In this document: positions 47,858 to 60,836 of the stretch, piece by piece | Layout of the letters: every line of letters starts with the position of its first letter | Numbering within the stretch: the stretch's first letter is position 1 | NCBI RefSeq assembly: GCF_051020765.1 | Contig: NC_134930.1 | Coordinates: 11,036,001 to 11,100,000 of the forward strand | Length of the DNA stretch: 64,000 nucleotides | DNA from: Lasioglossum baleicum | Lineage: Eukaryota > Arthropoda > Insecta > Hymenoptera > Halictidae | Direction of reading: 5' to 3' | Notes under the pieces: model-generated | The model's input: only the letters and a program-made list of their open reading frames with translations | The model's database searches: none | What the model was told of the DNA's origin: nothing | Made by a program: the position numbers and the translations under genes

Positions 47858-49321
47858 GGCGCCATTAAAAATTAACAGAGCTCGTTGCGCAGTTTTATCT
47901 GCATAGTAGCTTCTTGTAGACTGTAGACTTTTCTCCGCAAGATGGTACAGTTTACTTTCACGTTGACAGTACCGTAGTTGGGTAATGTTAAAACGTCGAC
48001 TGCCGTGTCACTCATATACGCAGAATAAAACTTGTCAACATCAGTTGCAATTAACAATTGCATAAATTATGAACAATATTAATATTGGAAGTCTGAGAAA
48101 TGTTTTCCATATTTCTGCTATTCTAGATCCACAAAATCCGCAGTGTACTCATATATGAATTGCGAAACATGGTTTCCATACCGTGGCTCTAATAATTTTA
48201 TTACACCACTTAAAGGAGAACATGATTATGGACAATTTTTTACAACCAAGTCGAACCTGCTCGAGCCGAGTGCCCCATGACTCGTGCGAAGTGTCCCTTC
48301 AGTACTTGTACAGTAACAGCCCCGATAAGTCATTCATCCGGATAATCTCTCGCGTGATTAAACGACGACGGATCGTCGTTTCGACCGATCGACCCTTCGA
48401 GACCGTCACAGGATTTCGTAGCTCGTTGCGAGATCCTGTATCAGCTGGGCGATTTTTCTTTGCGTCTTAAGGCCCGGAGCGATAAAGAAACGCGTCGGGG
48501 ATACAAGTTTTACAAACGACGCTGTCGTGCGTATTCCGCCAGGTTCGTGCATCGGCCGGCGATCCCGATCTCGAGATTAAGATCGAATTTCAGAGCTCGC
48601 CGTGGGAGCGGTGCGCGCTCGCGGCGCGATAATTAATAAACAAACTCATAGATATGCGATAGCACGCCGGAGGGCGAGCAGGTCGCGTGAGATTTACGAC
48701 GGGGGTTGCCACTCTTATCGGCGATTAGAAACGCGAAAGCTTGCTGGGAACGATGCCCTTCGATCGCGATGCTCCCTTCCACCCTCTCTCTCTCTTTCTC
48801 ACTCACCCTCTCTCCGGTCCGTTCTCCTTTCTGTTCTATTTCCGTTTCGATTCGAAAGAGCGACACCACTTAAGGGATGAAAAGGTTTTAACGGGAAAAG
48901 TAAGGAGAAGAGGGAAAATGGTTGGGAACGGGACGAAATTCGCGGTGAAAGTCTAGTTGTATCGGACAAAAACAAGGGTGAGTTACGATCGGAGGGTGCG
49001 TCGTCTCGCCACCCCTCTCTTCTTCTTCTTCTTCTTCTTCTTTCTCCCGAACCTTTGTGCCCTTACGAACAGTGGATAATTCGAGCGATACATTTGAATT
49101 CCCCGCCATTACCCCTTCCTTCGTAGCTTCCTTTTACCCTTGGACCTCACCCTCACCAATCCCCCACCCTTTCACGGTCATCAGGAATTTCCATTAGCTA
49201 ATTACCAACTCGACGGATAGGTAGCTCCGACATTTTTGCTCCTCTTAACCCTCTCTCGATGGCTTGCTGGATTAGATTTTTTCCGTGGCGGCCAATGAGA
49301 GACAGGATGCCCAAGGTCGGT

Positions 49322-49352
49322 TCAATTAACAGTCAATTAACGTTCAATTAAC
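49322..49352. repeat. Three TCAATTAAC repeats at exact 11-bp spacing
   Basis: TCAATTAAC occurs at 49322-49330, 49333-49341 and 49344-49352. The ATTA core is a typical homeodomain contact sequence. A regulatory role is inferred. Confidence 0.6.
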
Positions 49353-49861
49353 ACGCGCGTTATTCCGAACATTTTGAACGTGCCACACCGCGCCGAGAAA
49401 CGTTAATACGACTTCGGGGTTCCTGTTTCGTGACCGTGGCCCCGCGAGCATTCAATTTCCACGATGTTTCTACGATTATCGCGACGCGGGGTTCGAATGG
49501 AGGGCAGCTTTTATCATTTACACCGTAATTAACGCCCGCGTAACAATTAGTCGCGAGCGGGCGGCAGTCGCGTGGAATAAATTAAGCCGCGGGCAGAACG
49601 TGTGCCTCGGATATAATTTATTGTCGAAATTCCTCGCGACGATTTGCGTTTACGACTCACCGTTCTAATTGGTGTTTTCTCATTTCTGTTCCAGGTAAAC
49701 GACACGACAATGCGTCCAGCGTTCAGAATCGAAACCAACATGGTAATTATGTTAACATTTTGTCCGACTACCGGTCACTGGTCGCCGCCGGTACGTGGCC
49801 AGAACTACAAAAACGAGCTTTTCGTTTCGGAGCCACAATGTCTAGTTCGTAAAGGATCGTC

Positions 49862-50871
49862 GCACAGTGGAGTATTTGCCCCGAAAAGTTGGTCAAAATA
49901 CGTTTTTTTTTTCAAATCTTGCGTAAGATGAACAATTTTCAAGCTATTGAAATGTATGAACAACAATGTACCAGTTTTATTTTATTTATTTATCTACTCA
50001 TGTAGCGTTGTTATGCATTGAAAATTGAAAGTATAGACTTTTGTAGTACTCATTTTTCTCTTTATCCGTTTCTGAAATATCGCTCGGCTATTAGGATCGT
50101 TTATATGCGACGAGGATGTTGTGTTAATTTTTTCTTGACAGACACTTTTTCGACAGGTATACATTGTAATTTACAGCAATTTTTACTTCTTTAATATTTG
50201 CCTGTTTAAAATTATTCAGGTTTGAAGATGACCTATTACTTACTGCGATATTTCGCATTTGTAGAATTTTCAAGAAAGAAATATCTGTGTTTGTCAGGAA
50301 GAACGCCGCGTGTCACGTACTTTCACTTTCGAGATATTGCCGTTTAAAGTTTTGATCACTAATGCTTTGGCATAGGACGTCGGTTAAATTGCATTATTTT
50401 TTCGAGCCTTCCGAATTGATTTTCATGACTTTTTTCTATAAAGTTCAATAAATGCATAAACCGGAATTTTTTGAAATTGTGACATGCGGCGTGTTGCCTG
50501 ACAACCACAGATATTTCTAAGCTTCCAAATGAGTCCCAATGGTCTTGAAAAGATTTGGCTGCCAAGATGTGCCAATACAACTTTTACATTATAACATGTA
50601 TACATTATCTACAATTATAATAGTTACGAAGATGTTTCAGGCACAGCCGATAATCTGGTAGAAAAATGTGTCGAGCAAAAGTCAATCGGTGTTCAGTCAT
50701 CTATAAAATAATGGTCTACTTCATTTTTTAAGTGGCACTATATATTGTTTCTTGCATATTGTTGTGGCTGACGTCAGTACGAATCTAATGACTCACTAAC
50801 TGTGCATGCAAGTCTTAAAATAATGCTAAAAACGTTGCAGCCAATTTTTCGGGGTAAATACACCACTGTGC
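49862..50871. mobile_element. GCACAGTGG-family element, copy E (1010 bp)
   Basis: The left end is GCACAGTGGAGTATTTGCCC and the right end GGTAAATACACCACTGTGC. A 3-bp duplication GTC lies on both sides (49859-49861, 50872-50874). The interior is homologous to copy C. This is one of the best-defined full copies. Confidence 0.8.
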
Positions 50872-51494
50872 GTCGTTTAGAATCGTAAAAAATCTTTCTC
50901 GATCACGTCCAGCTCGAAACTGAGAAACTGACTTCATCAGGCCGGAAAAACGCGCGGTCAAACGAGAGTACAGTTAGCACAGTATTTCGGTAACAGGCGC
51001 GATCGGGGCGTGGAGATGGAGGAGGGAATGAAAATAAAGCGGAAAGAAGAATCGGTAGCAGCAAGGGGCTAAGTGGGCAACGTAATGGGTCTCGGTTAAC
51101 GCGAAAGCGTTCGGCAACGACGGGGGAGGGTGTCGGCGACGGAATTTTCGCTATTTCCTACGGATTGTCTCAGGGACGTATTTCCCGAAGGGTGACCGTC
51201 TCGGTGGAATGGGTGGGCGCAAAACCCACCGTTCTCAGTAATCTTATTTGCAATATATTTCTCCGACGGAAAAAAACTGCTACTTAATTCGTATAGGGGT
51301 GGCACGGGGTCAAGCTCGTTCGCCGGTGTTCCATCGAAAAATTGATAGTATTTACTTTTAACGTGGTAACTCTAGTCGCGCGATCCCCACTGGCAGATTT
51401 ATGATTTTTCTGTCTATTTTCTGTTCGACCCCGACACGCTCCTGAAAAATAGTTGCGCAGTATATCCCTCAATCGAATCGCCACTGATTTTTAT

Positions 51495-51780
51495 AATTAA
51501 ATTCAACCAATTCCGGATTCTTTGTAATATTACAATATATTTTAAGCGAACACGTCAAATTGTTCTTTTATTAGGCTGGAAAGAAAGTTCTTGCGGTTTG
51601 TAACTACGAAATACAAATGCAAAACCGTAAGAACTTTCTTTCCGACCTAATACATTTTAATTCGACCAACTGAATTTTCATCACATTCTATTCTAAGCAA
51701 ATACATCGAATTAATCTTTTACACTTTAATTCGACCAACTGCGTTTCCTTGGTAATCTCGTGTTTTCAAGCAAGGATTCG
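51495..51780. repeat. Three diverged tandem units of about 73 bp, one split by a mariner MITE
   Basis: Units start near 51495, 51651 and 51724 with TTAAATTCAACCAATT or TTTTAATTCGACCAACTG. Units 1 and 2 continue with similar AAGCRAAYAC and CTTTTA ends. The MITE at 51571-51650 sits at the junction of units 1 and 2. Confidence 0.5.
51571..51650. mobile_element. mariner MITE, near-perfect 80-bp palindrome
   Basis: TTAGGCTGGAAAGAAAGTTC and its inverted partner meet across a loop of about 18 bases, and TA flanks both sides (51569-51570, 51651-51652). The terminus is close to that of the mariner derivative at 39984, so the same or a related transposase probably moved both. Confidence 0.75.
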
Positions 51781-52871
51781 GAGTCTCGCATAAAAAGATT
51801 GCATTTTGACCCAATTTAATTTATTTTTCGCTAAGTGGACCGTGTTCCACCCCGTACGCTCCGCACCGAAGTTCATGTCGCTCGCGACGGACAGCGGGTA
51901 CAATGCAACTTTCCCCGGTGACGCGTGTACATGCGATCCGCGATCGTCCAGCAGGGTTGTAAACGTTGCGCTCATATCCCGTTCGACGAGCGTGCGCTCG
52001 ATAAATTATTTTTTCCTTCCCTGTTTCGCGTTTATGACTCGCAGCCGCAGCGCGGCGGGCCGACACAAACCGCCGCCGATCCCCCGTTGTATCGCGGCAG
52101 CGCGGCGGCTCCCTTAAAGTCGCGTATTTCACGCGGCCGCTGATCGTCGTCGCGCACAATGCGCCCCTCTTCTCCTCTAATAACTCGACGGGAACCGTTA
52201 GGCCCCCGACTGACTTACGGCGCAAAGTTTTCGGCCACCGGCAATACGAGCCGGCGCGAAAACAAAGTTTTTGGAGAGACTCACGGAAACACCTCCCTTG
52301 GCTCTCTCTACTCCCTCCCTCCCCCCCCCGTTCCCGCCTGTACCAAGCCAGAAGCCGTTTATACCTAGTTCCTGCCTCGCCCCAGTTTACGGTGGTTTAA
52401 TTATCGGCTGTAAATCAGGGGGTGCGCGAGCGGCGCAGGGCGAGGGAGGCTCGTCGATAAATCTCCGCGACTACTTTGCACCGAAATAACCGAGAGTGGC
52501 TGGCGAGACCCTGCGAAACCTCGTCCAGAATTGACTCGTACTCTTCTTAATTAATTTTTGTTAATTCCGAAGTTCGATTGATTGCGCCCCGGATTGACGC
52601 GGCGAGGGGGAATTTCTGAGGGGCGGGACGCGAAAGGATTTCGCGACCAAATGGCGCTATTAATATGCACCAGGAGCTGCGCGGATGCGACCGCTCTAAT
52701 AACTTCCTAAGTAATGATCAGGATGCCGAGTTTTAGACAGATTCGCGCGTTCCATCGCTTCGAAAGTAAAATGGAATTACAGGGCTCAGGAGCCAATTAA
52801 TGTAAGTCCAGGAATCTCGTATCAGTTTAGTTGCATTATAGCAGCTTAGTTCCTACCCTTTTTGCAATTAA

Positions 52872-53151
52872 CCCGGCGTTAGTTAGGTGGGGTCTCACAG
52901 ACCCCAGAGATTTTAGATTGATCGTAACATTGTAACAACGCGTGACAGTTGTAAAAGTATTTTTGAATAATAAAAATTTAATTTCGTGCATCTGCGTTTT
53001 TACTCTGATAAATTACAAGCCTCTTAAGCAATACCTTATATTTATGAAAAAGGTATTTATATATTTCTATAATACAATATATTATTTCGGGGGGTCTGTG
53101 AGACCCCACCTTACCACTTACGATACATTTCCCCACCTTACCAACGCCGGG
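52872..53151. mobile_element. piggyBac-like MITE in TTAA (280 bp)
   Basis: The ends CCCGGCGTTAGTTAGG and CCTTACCAACGCCGGG are inverted and bordered by TTAA (52868-52871, 53152-53155). Internal GTGGGGTCTCACAGACCCC and GTCTGTGAGACCCCACC form a second inverted pair, resembling the MITE at 9764. Confidence 0.8.
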
Positions 53152-55179
53152 TTAAGCTTGTTTGTAGTGTTACACACTGCGTATCAAAAATTATGACGCA
53201 CCCTATTTTACCACGTTTTTTTATTACCTCGCTTTCTTGTCTGTCTGTCTGTTTTTAAACAAAAACATACCCTCTGAAAAATTGTCTATCTTGATACGTT
53301 ACAACAAACTGGAGAGAAATACGAATTGATTTCCTTTCTCAATAGACCCAGTGAGTTCCGAATAACTTGACAATATTTTTAAATTCCTTTAATGAGTTTA
53401 CTATTTCGGGTTTGTGTTTCAACGATTACTATAATCTCGTTTGAAAAAATTGATGAGCAACTGCTCAAACGGAGCGAAGCCCTGACACCCCCGTACAATT
53501 ATCGAAAGCGTCCGCCCCCGGACGCTTAAAGCTCGCGAAAAAAAACGACATTACGCCCATCGCTAAACTTTTACACGTCTCGGTCGGCGAGACAAATGAA
53601 AAGAGTGCCGGAGAGTATCGTCTGGCACCGTTAAGTCGTGAACAGCGGACAGGACCAACGAACACATTTGGCCGTCGTGAAAATTTTCCTGCGAGAGCAT
53701 CACCACCGGGCCGGTGGTTGCCTCCGTTATTTTAAACCGTCCTCCACTTGTTCCGTCCTCTTTTCGCCGGGAAATAATTGCGCCATTTTGAGACCCCGGC
53801 TGCTCGCTCGCGGGACTAAATGTATACGCGCTGGTCCCGGTGTCAAGCCACGATCTCGTTTACGTACCGAAAAACTGAGAGGGTTGATTCACAGCTACGA
53901 CTGTTCTACCAACAAAAAATTGATACGTGTGTATTAGATGTGTAATTAAGTTGCCTCGGTCAAGTTTAGACGGCTCTGACGGGAAGCACGGAATTAAAAC
54001 ACGGCTCAGACACAACATGAACTTGCAGCGTCCCTTGGAATGACTCAGGTTGCCATTTTTCATCGGTTACTTGCATTAGAAGATATCCGAGACGGTTAAA
54101 AACATCTGTACATCGGTAACTAAAAGAATTGTAGAGCTTGTTACAAACACGGTGGTCATCGCAGTCGAAGATATAGGGAAGAGTAGCCGAAATATGAACT
54201 TTAAAACCACTGTCGGTACTCAAAATTATGGGTACCCGCACACCCCTAATTGCTGCATAGAGGATCCCAAGCAAAGGGGTGAAACCAAAGTGAGAGCAAC
54301 GAGAACGCAATCACAACGATTCCATCCGACGATCAATGTTCCAGCAGCGTCCCAACGGAAGTGGCAATATAGCATCCTATCCGAAGGCGGTCTAAGATTT
54401 CCGTTGATTAGAATCTCGCAGTGAACAGCGCGTCGTTGATAGCGTGTCCTCGAGAGTTCGCAAGCGCATCGCGCGTCCGATGCGTTTCAGCCACAGCCGC
54501 GTTATCTACGGGCCAGCTATAACCCGACCAACAAGCGAGATAAGGGAGGAGTTCTGGCGAGTGTAACTTTGTTTTTACGAGCGAAACTTCAACCCCGTTG
54601 TCCGCGGGCAGAGTCGCCGCGATTATTTTTGGCGTAAGAGGCTACCGGCTTTGCGAAAACATCCTGCTTTCGCGGAAACGCGGCGCGGCGCGCGAGTTTT
54701 TAGCGGCCACTTTAAACACGCGCCGACCCAGAGCGTTCCGCATCGACTCGACGCGGATTCTCAACGCGAATCTTAGGTCTGTGCAAAAGTTGTATAGTCT
54801 TTCTCTCAATTTTCCTTTATTTCAGCCGTTTAACCCTCTGCGACCCAACATGCCTCTCTTTTACTTTAGTACTTGGAAATAATACATCTCAATTATATTA
54901 ACGTTGGTAGCAGTATTAAGCCTTTGCAGTCGGAACTAATTTAACTCGAAAATTAAACATTTCTTCCTAGCTAGAATAATTCCATTCTATATGTTTTCTT
55001 TTCATTTCATGGATATGAAATTGATATAATACCTCATACAATACTTAAATGTTTAGTAATTGATTAGATACCAGCATATTTAATAATTTAAACAATATTT
55101 TCAATAATGGTACAGCAATTTTTAGTGGCACCTCTCAAACTCGCCACTCAAGTGTTAAGGGTTACCTTATTCATAACTA

Positions 55180-55376
55180 GACTGCGGATCTTTATGCAAA
55201 ATAAAAAATGTTTGCATTGATTGCAAGACACAAAACCCAAATAAAACATTTTTTCTTGTCTTAATTATCGTATTAAACTGAGACTGATACGCTGATGTCC
55301 TTAAATTTTTTTAATACGACCACTGCTTTAAATTGCACGTACCCATTTTTACCATAAATGCATAAAATCCGCAGTA
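55180..55376. mobile_element. GACTGCGGAT-family MITE copy (197 bp)
   Basis: It starts GACTGCGGATCTTTATGCA and ends GCATAAAATCCGCAGT, next to TA on both sides. Its interior (GATGTCCTTAAAT, CTGCTTTAAATTG) matches 26640-26720 and 5780-5830. Confidence 0.72.
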
Positions 55377-55857
55377 TATTCATAACAAGTAGGAAACACT
55401 AGGATTTATATAGAAACGATAAAATAAGGAAGTATTGGTCTATGTGGAACAGTCTATGTGGAATCATTGCTAATCATTCAATAATGAGGAATTAAGTAAA
55501 AGTTCTATAAAACGCAATAATATGGAAGGATGTTTCAATTGTATTTTATTTTAATACCCGACATAGTTACATAATGAAAGTCTGTAGAATCACGAAAATG
55601 ATAGTAGAAGTCGCTTTGTCCAATATTTTAAAAACTGGACGCGCAAGGGTTAATTAGGAACAATAGTGAATAAGCTACATTAATAGTAGAATAGCAGCAC
55701 CACCATAGTCATCGACCATGTAATTACTTTTTACAGCTTCGCCTGCTCGGCGAGGTTTAATTAATTAATTACGTTAAACATTACGAATGTGGGAGAAGTA
55801 AAAAAAACGTTTTTCTCCACGCACATACGAACAGGAAGAGGATTGTTACTCGACAAA

Positions 55858-56238
55858 GGAAAAGTTATCCTATTCAACGAAGTAGAAGATACAAAGCAGA
55901 CAATATACAATGGCTCACTTCAAGCGTTTGAGCGTAAAAATGAAGTTTATTTGATTACAGAATCGCTTCTGTATTAACAAGCTCGACGTAGAACACGAGT
56001 AAACAGATATGTGAATAAAAAAATGGAATTTGTAATGTTTAATGAACAGAAATTACATTAATTTCGGAGTGTATATCTGTTTACTCGTGTTTTATCTCGA
56101 GCTTGTTAATACCGAAGCGATACTGTAATGAAATAAAATTCATCTTCGCACTCAAACGCTTTAAGTGCATCATTGTATATTGTCTGCTTTGTATCTTCTG
56201 CTTCGTTGAAAAGGATAACTTTTCCTTTCCATTTCCAG
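55858..56238. repeat. Inverted repeat whose arms encode the same partial peptide
   Basis: The arms (about 55858-56012 and about 56082-56238) are inverted copies around a centre of about 70 bp. The left arm on plus and the right arm on minus are both open and end in a TAA: KGKVILFNEVEDTKQTIYN and then SLLY on plus, KGKVILFNEAEDTKQTIYN and then SLRY on minus. Most differences change the amino acid, which suggests relaxed selection. I do not recognise the peptide. Confidence 0.65.
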
Positions 56239-56299
56239 TCTTAACCTTCCACATTCAGTTAGTTTCTTTCTACGACCCATTCTTAATACTTCATTACGT

Positions 56300-59200
56300 T
56301 TTTTGATTAAATAATCACAAAGGAAGATAGTACACACTTTATCAATTACGTTTTACGATTAATGTTTGTGCCATCATTTTGTTTCGCTTGCGGTGTACAA
56401 TATTTGTGTTTTCTTTCCTAGAATTCTGTTGAAATAAATATTATTGTATTATACAGTACATTATACATACAGGCATGTCAGAAGATGTTAACATATTAAA
56501 ATATTTATTTTCTTCAATTTATTGTACGAAATGTGAAAAAATAGGCGTGCTATGTCTTTCTCCCGGAGTGTATGATTCTACGAGCCTCAAAAGATCGTAC
56601 AAAGTTCCAGCAGATTTATTCTCGCGATTTCTGTGAGAAATCAGACGGGTTGGACGGTTCCCTTATCGCGGAAGATATTTGGCGAGTCTTAGACGAGAGA
56701 AGGATCGATTCAGAAAATCCGATAGCAGTCTCCGTGCAATTTAGACGGCCGTGGGGTCGCACCTCGTGAAAATATAAAGCGGCGTTACGACCTCGGGCAT
56801 CGTCGCGGTAAACCGTCAGGAAATTATTCGATGCGGCCTCAGACGCTCGCCGATCGATCCTCGTTCAGCGTGCTCCGGATAAAAAAAGCTAAGAGAAACA
56901 AAAAAAAAGAGGAGGAAAAAAAAAGAAAGCGGAAGACGGAGAAACGAACGGGCCGCGAACCCAGCTAATCCCGTGGGATAAGGCTCTCCCCATTGCATTA
57001 ACATAGTCCCCGGGATGATCCCGCCTCGTTTGCAGGATACTCTAAAGAACGAGCTGATAAGGACCGACCGATCTCCGTGCCAAGGGCTGTGGACCGAAGC
57101 TCGATGCCAAAGAGGAGGGTAATTGTATTTGCATAGATTCGAGATCGGCTTTGCTTCGCGGATTAACGCGTCGTTTGACTGCAGTTAGTGATTAACAATA
57201 GTTACGCCAGTGAGTTACAGCTCGACGGGGACTTACGCGACTCGTTACTCTGTCCAGCATCACCCGTAATCAGCTTTTAAAAAGAACTACCTGACCTGTA
57301 CTAATGTACCGAACGTTTTCACCAGCACGGCGTCCAGTATGTAATTTAGCAACGATCCACCACCGTTTCGGCAATAAACGGTCGAGAAGAGTGCTTGCCT
57401 TTTTTCGGAATCAGCATCGTGCCCGCGCCGCTTTCGAAGGGATTTGCCTCGTCGGAAGGAGGGTAGAGAAGTCTCTACTTGCAGCTTCTTCCTTTTTTTA
57501 TCTCCTCCGGTACCCTCGCGGCTCGGCAAGTGTGTCGAGCAAGAACTCAAGGAGGTACTTTCGCGAGCGGGGATTCGGCAAGTTTATAAAATAGCGCGCG
57601 CCAGGAAGAGGGAGGTATGACGGTGGGGCTTGCGAAACAGGGAAAGATTTCACGACCCTTAATCTGCCTTGGATCTCCCGGAGTTCCGTGCACTGTCATT
57701 TCCTACTGGCACCCTATTGTCTTTAGGCTTATCTCCTCGAGATCGTACCCGGGAACGCTTCCACCCCCGGCCGGATCTATTGAGATTGCTGGACTATGTT
57801 TCGCGAGCGAAACAACGAAGATGCCGCTCCAAGTGCTTCGCTATTTGCGGCTTCGAATTGGCGCAGCTGTTTGCTGCTTAGGCTTGTTCAACTTCTAACT
57901 TTCAATACTTGTGTCGTTAGTACGCTTCAGCTTTTCCGTGTTCAGGACGAAAATGGATTGGTCGAGTACAGAACTGTATAAACGTTTAAAGACGTGAATG
58001 ATGTTATTTTCGACTTGTTCGAATTGTTAAAAGAGCAAATGCGTTTTCGTTTAACTTCTTCATCAGAGTCTTCCATGTGTGAATGATTCGTTCTACTCTG
58101 GGCCTTTGACATAATATTATTTAATGTCTTCTGTACAAATCAGTGGCAAAGAATATCGGAGAGAGCGAGATACGCGCGAATTACATGGTCAGATGTGGCT
58201 CGAGCTACCTCTGCTGTGAGTACAACCACTTGTTTCAGGTTATGATAAAGTAATTAAACAATAAGTTCGAAATGTTGACCAGAAAGTTGGTGGTTCTGGT
58301 GTCAATCACTTGGCCAACCACGGTTCCACCGACACCGAGTTCGGCGACGCTGTTTATTCACCGACAAGTTGAAATTGCCGACAATGTTTCCATCGACACT
58401 CACTTTACCGACGCTAAATTCCGTTTACGTAATAATTGTTTAGTTAGGTTTCTACGCATTGCACCTAACTTCATAACTGTGAATACATTAGAAGAATTTC
58501 TGAGTTCGTTATTAGATTGTTTCCGACTTATTCAAATGATTAAAAGGAAAAATGTAGTTTTAGTGAATATCTCCGACGTTTTACTTGGGAAGTTTTTATT
58601 TTGCATAAAAATCGGCAGCCTAATGATCATATTTTTATGTGTTCGAAGGAACATTGTTCAAGCTCGAACCAGCACAAATTTCACATGAGAAGAAACGATT
58701 TAAAAAAATATTTTATGGCTGCTTCGCTCGCATGTGGAATTCACATTAGGTTGTGGAACGAGTGAAGCAACACGTACGAGGATCGTCGTCGGTGAATTTT
58801 GATATCCGTGGAGTCTGGTGTCGGTGAAACCGTGTTGATGAAAGCAGTGTCGTTAGAATAATTATGAGTGAGATAAAGATGACCCATGCAGGGACGATCG
58901 ACAACGCTATTGGCCGACGAACGGCTCTGATCGTCGACTCTCGACGATCTCCCGATCTCGAGGAAAAAAATGGACAGTCATGAGAACCACGCGCGGAAGT
59001 AATTTCCATGACGAAGAGGAGTTTCCAGTGTAAAGTGGAGCGAAACAAGGGTCACTGAAGAGACGAGGGAGTGGCTTCGTTAGCACAGGTTCCCCTTCTG
59101 TCCGTCTACCGGAGAGTCCTCGAGGAAAAGCCTTCGCCGATGACGATCGAATTTCGCTGCGCGGAAGTCCGTTCCGGAGATGTTCGAGGAATCGATTCGC

Positions 59201-59500
59201 GGGGAATCTTTTTCCCTTGTCTTCCGAGAACTGGAATCTCGAGGAGGCCAACTCGCAATCCTTCGTTACGAGGCCACCCGACGTGCTCGGAGGGCCCGAA
59301 AATCTCTTCTGAGGTCGGCTCAAGAAAAACGGTCCCTCGGCGAAACACTCGGAAACCTGACCGTTCGATGGCCGGCTGTCCTGATGAAGCACCCTTGTGA
59401 GAAGAAACGAGCTTTTTCAATGAACAAGAAATCCTGTCTTCTCTTTAAATACACCGACGTCAATTGTTTCGGCGCAAACAAACCCTTCCGGGCTGGCTGT
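56300..59500. other. Intergenic DNA, no gene seen
   Basis: Block 56570-57900 is GC-rich. Around 58265-58870 short CCGACAC / GTGTCGG-type words recur in both orientations and suggest an unclassified MITE relic. Confidence 0.4.
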
Positions 59501-59627
59501 CGCGCAGTGAGATATTTGACCCGAGAAGTTTCAGTATTGTTTTTTTAATTTGTACACCTGTGAAGTACCCTACTTCATCGAAAGTCGAGAGATTTTATAG
59601 CACACGCTTTGCGTTATTAACCTTTAA

Positions 59628-60244
59628 CCTTCCATCGGGCGCAATATCTGGGCCACCGAGTTCGGGCGCAATGTGCTTGACAGGCACACATTCAAAAAAA
59701 CATAATTAACACCTAATTCTTGCCTTAGCAATTGCCAAGTGATAAAGATCATTATTAGGGGTGTCAAAAGAAGAAATCGTACATAAGTTTTTGCAGGAAA
59801 AAACATTTATTTTACAAAACACAAGACAAACGAAAAAGGTAGTACTATGGCTCTGCGGGACATATTTGCGAAAGAATCGAATGTACAGGCACAATGTGCC
59901 GGATAGGTCAAACTGATAAATCACGGTATTTTCACAAAATTAATGAAAACCCTTATATTATTTAAATAGATAATAAAGATAATAAGTAATTTCTATGCGC
60001 TAATATTTCGAAAATACGTACCTTCAAAACTGTGACGAGTTCGGGCGCATTGAGCTTATTTGAACAAACCTCGAATAACTTTCCGAAATGATGGTCCAAG
60101 ACGATCTAAATGGGAAGGATCGTTAGAGGACGTAAAAACAGGCAGCTATTGGGAGCGCCAAGTGTGTCCACGTAGCCCGGTGGAGCGAAGAGGTAAATAA
60201 ACAATCGCGCTGTGTCTCTCAGATCAGTTGCGCCCGACGGAAGG
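59628..60244. mobile_element. piggyBac-like MITE in TTAA (617 bp)
   Basis: CCTTCCATCGGGCGCAA at the left and the complement of CCTTCCGTCGGGCGCAA at the right match at 16 of 17 bases. TTAA borders both ends (59624-59627, 60245-60248). The motif TTCGGGCGCAATG recurs internally (59661, about 60040). No transposase was seen. Confidence 0.82.
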
Positions 60245-60248
60245 TTAA

Positions 60249-60836
60249 CTACCCGCGCCCTGAATTTTCACATAACTACCCGGGCGGTGTATTTTGTACA
60301 CCATATGTATCACTGTGTGATTAAGTACATATATCATTGTATTAGTACAAGAAAATACACACACACATTGTCTTGATGAATTATGATATTTATTGAGAAA
60401 ATAACGATAAATGAATATAATAATTGTTAATAAAACAGAAAATCTGGTGACATTCTTTTCACATTCGCTTTATTCGCTGCTCTGTTCGCCGATCTTGCAC
60501 GAATCGCATATAATAACGGTGGTCATATGTTGTTTATACAACTGATCTCTTGCAACTGCCGCAGATGATAGTGGTTACTCGATTTTTCTTCCTACCGCAG
60601 ATGAAACATCTCGCTCGTATTTTGGCAGGTGGCGGACTCCTCTTCATTTCCTTCTTCTGTACGAATGAATATACGGAAATAGCAGTTCAACGTGCCGCCA
60701 CCGAAACAATACTTCGTGTGCATTTTGTGGATACATTGGGCGTAGGTTACATGAAGCGGCAATGATGGGGGAAGTCGCACTGTGATGGGACAGCATTTTT
60801 GAAATAATGGTGTACTTTTTACACCAGCGCGGGTAG
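60249..60836. mobile_element. Second TTAA-flanked MITE, abutting the first (588 bp)
   Basis: Termini CTACCCGCGC and GCGCGGGTAG are inverted, with TTAA at 60245-60248 (shared with the preceding MITE) and 60837-60840. A subterminal GTGTATTTTGTACACC at the left is echoed by GGTGTACTTTTTACACC at the right. Confidence 0.78.

Larger units (their letters stand above)
45739..49858. other. Intergenic DNA downstream of the retrotransposon
   Basis: Contains copy D (47214) and GC-rich blocks at 46370-47200 and 48240-49850. An isolated strong acceptor-like tract (TTTCTCATTTCTGTTCCAG) ends at 49694 with an open frame after it, but no partner donor or homology was recognised. Confidence 0.4.
50875..55177. 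other. GC-rich then AT-rich intergenic DNA
   Basis: Holds the tandem units at 51495, a C-rich tract near 52313, the TTAA MITE at 52872 and a TAGGGGTG-type repeat end at 54231-54248. No recognised exon. Confidence 0.4.

Noticed and set aside
48183..48470. 95-codon plus-strand frame
   Set aside because: No homology or signal; the frame is within a GC-rich block with similar chance frames.
49644..49931. 95-codon frame across a strong acceptor-like tract
   Set aside because: It starts at TTG, runs into the GCACAGTGG element at 49862, and no partner exon was recognised.
60550..60765. 71-codon frame
   Set aside because: It lies wholly inside the TTAA-flanked MITE at 60249-60836 and resembles no transposase.
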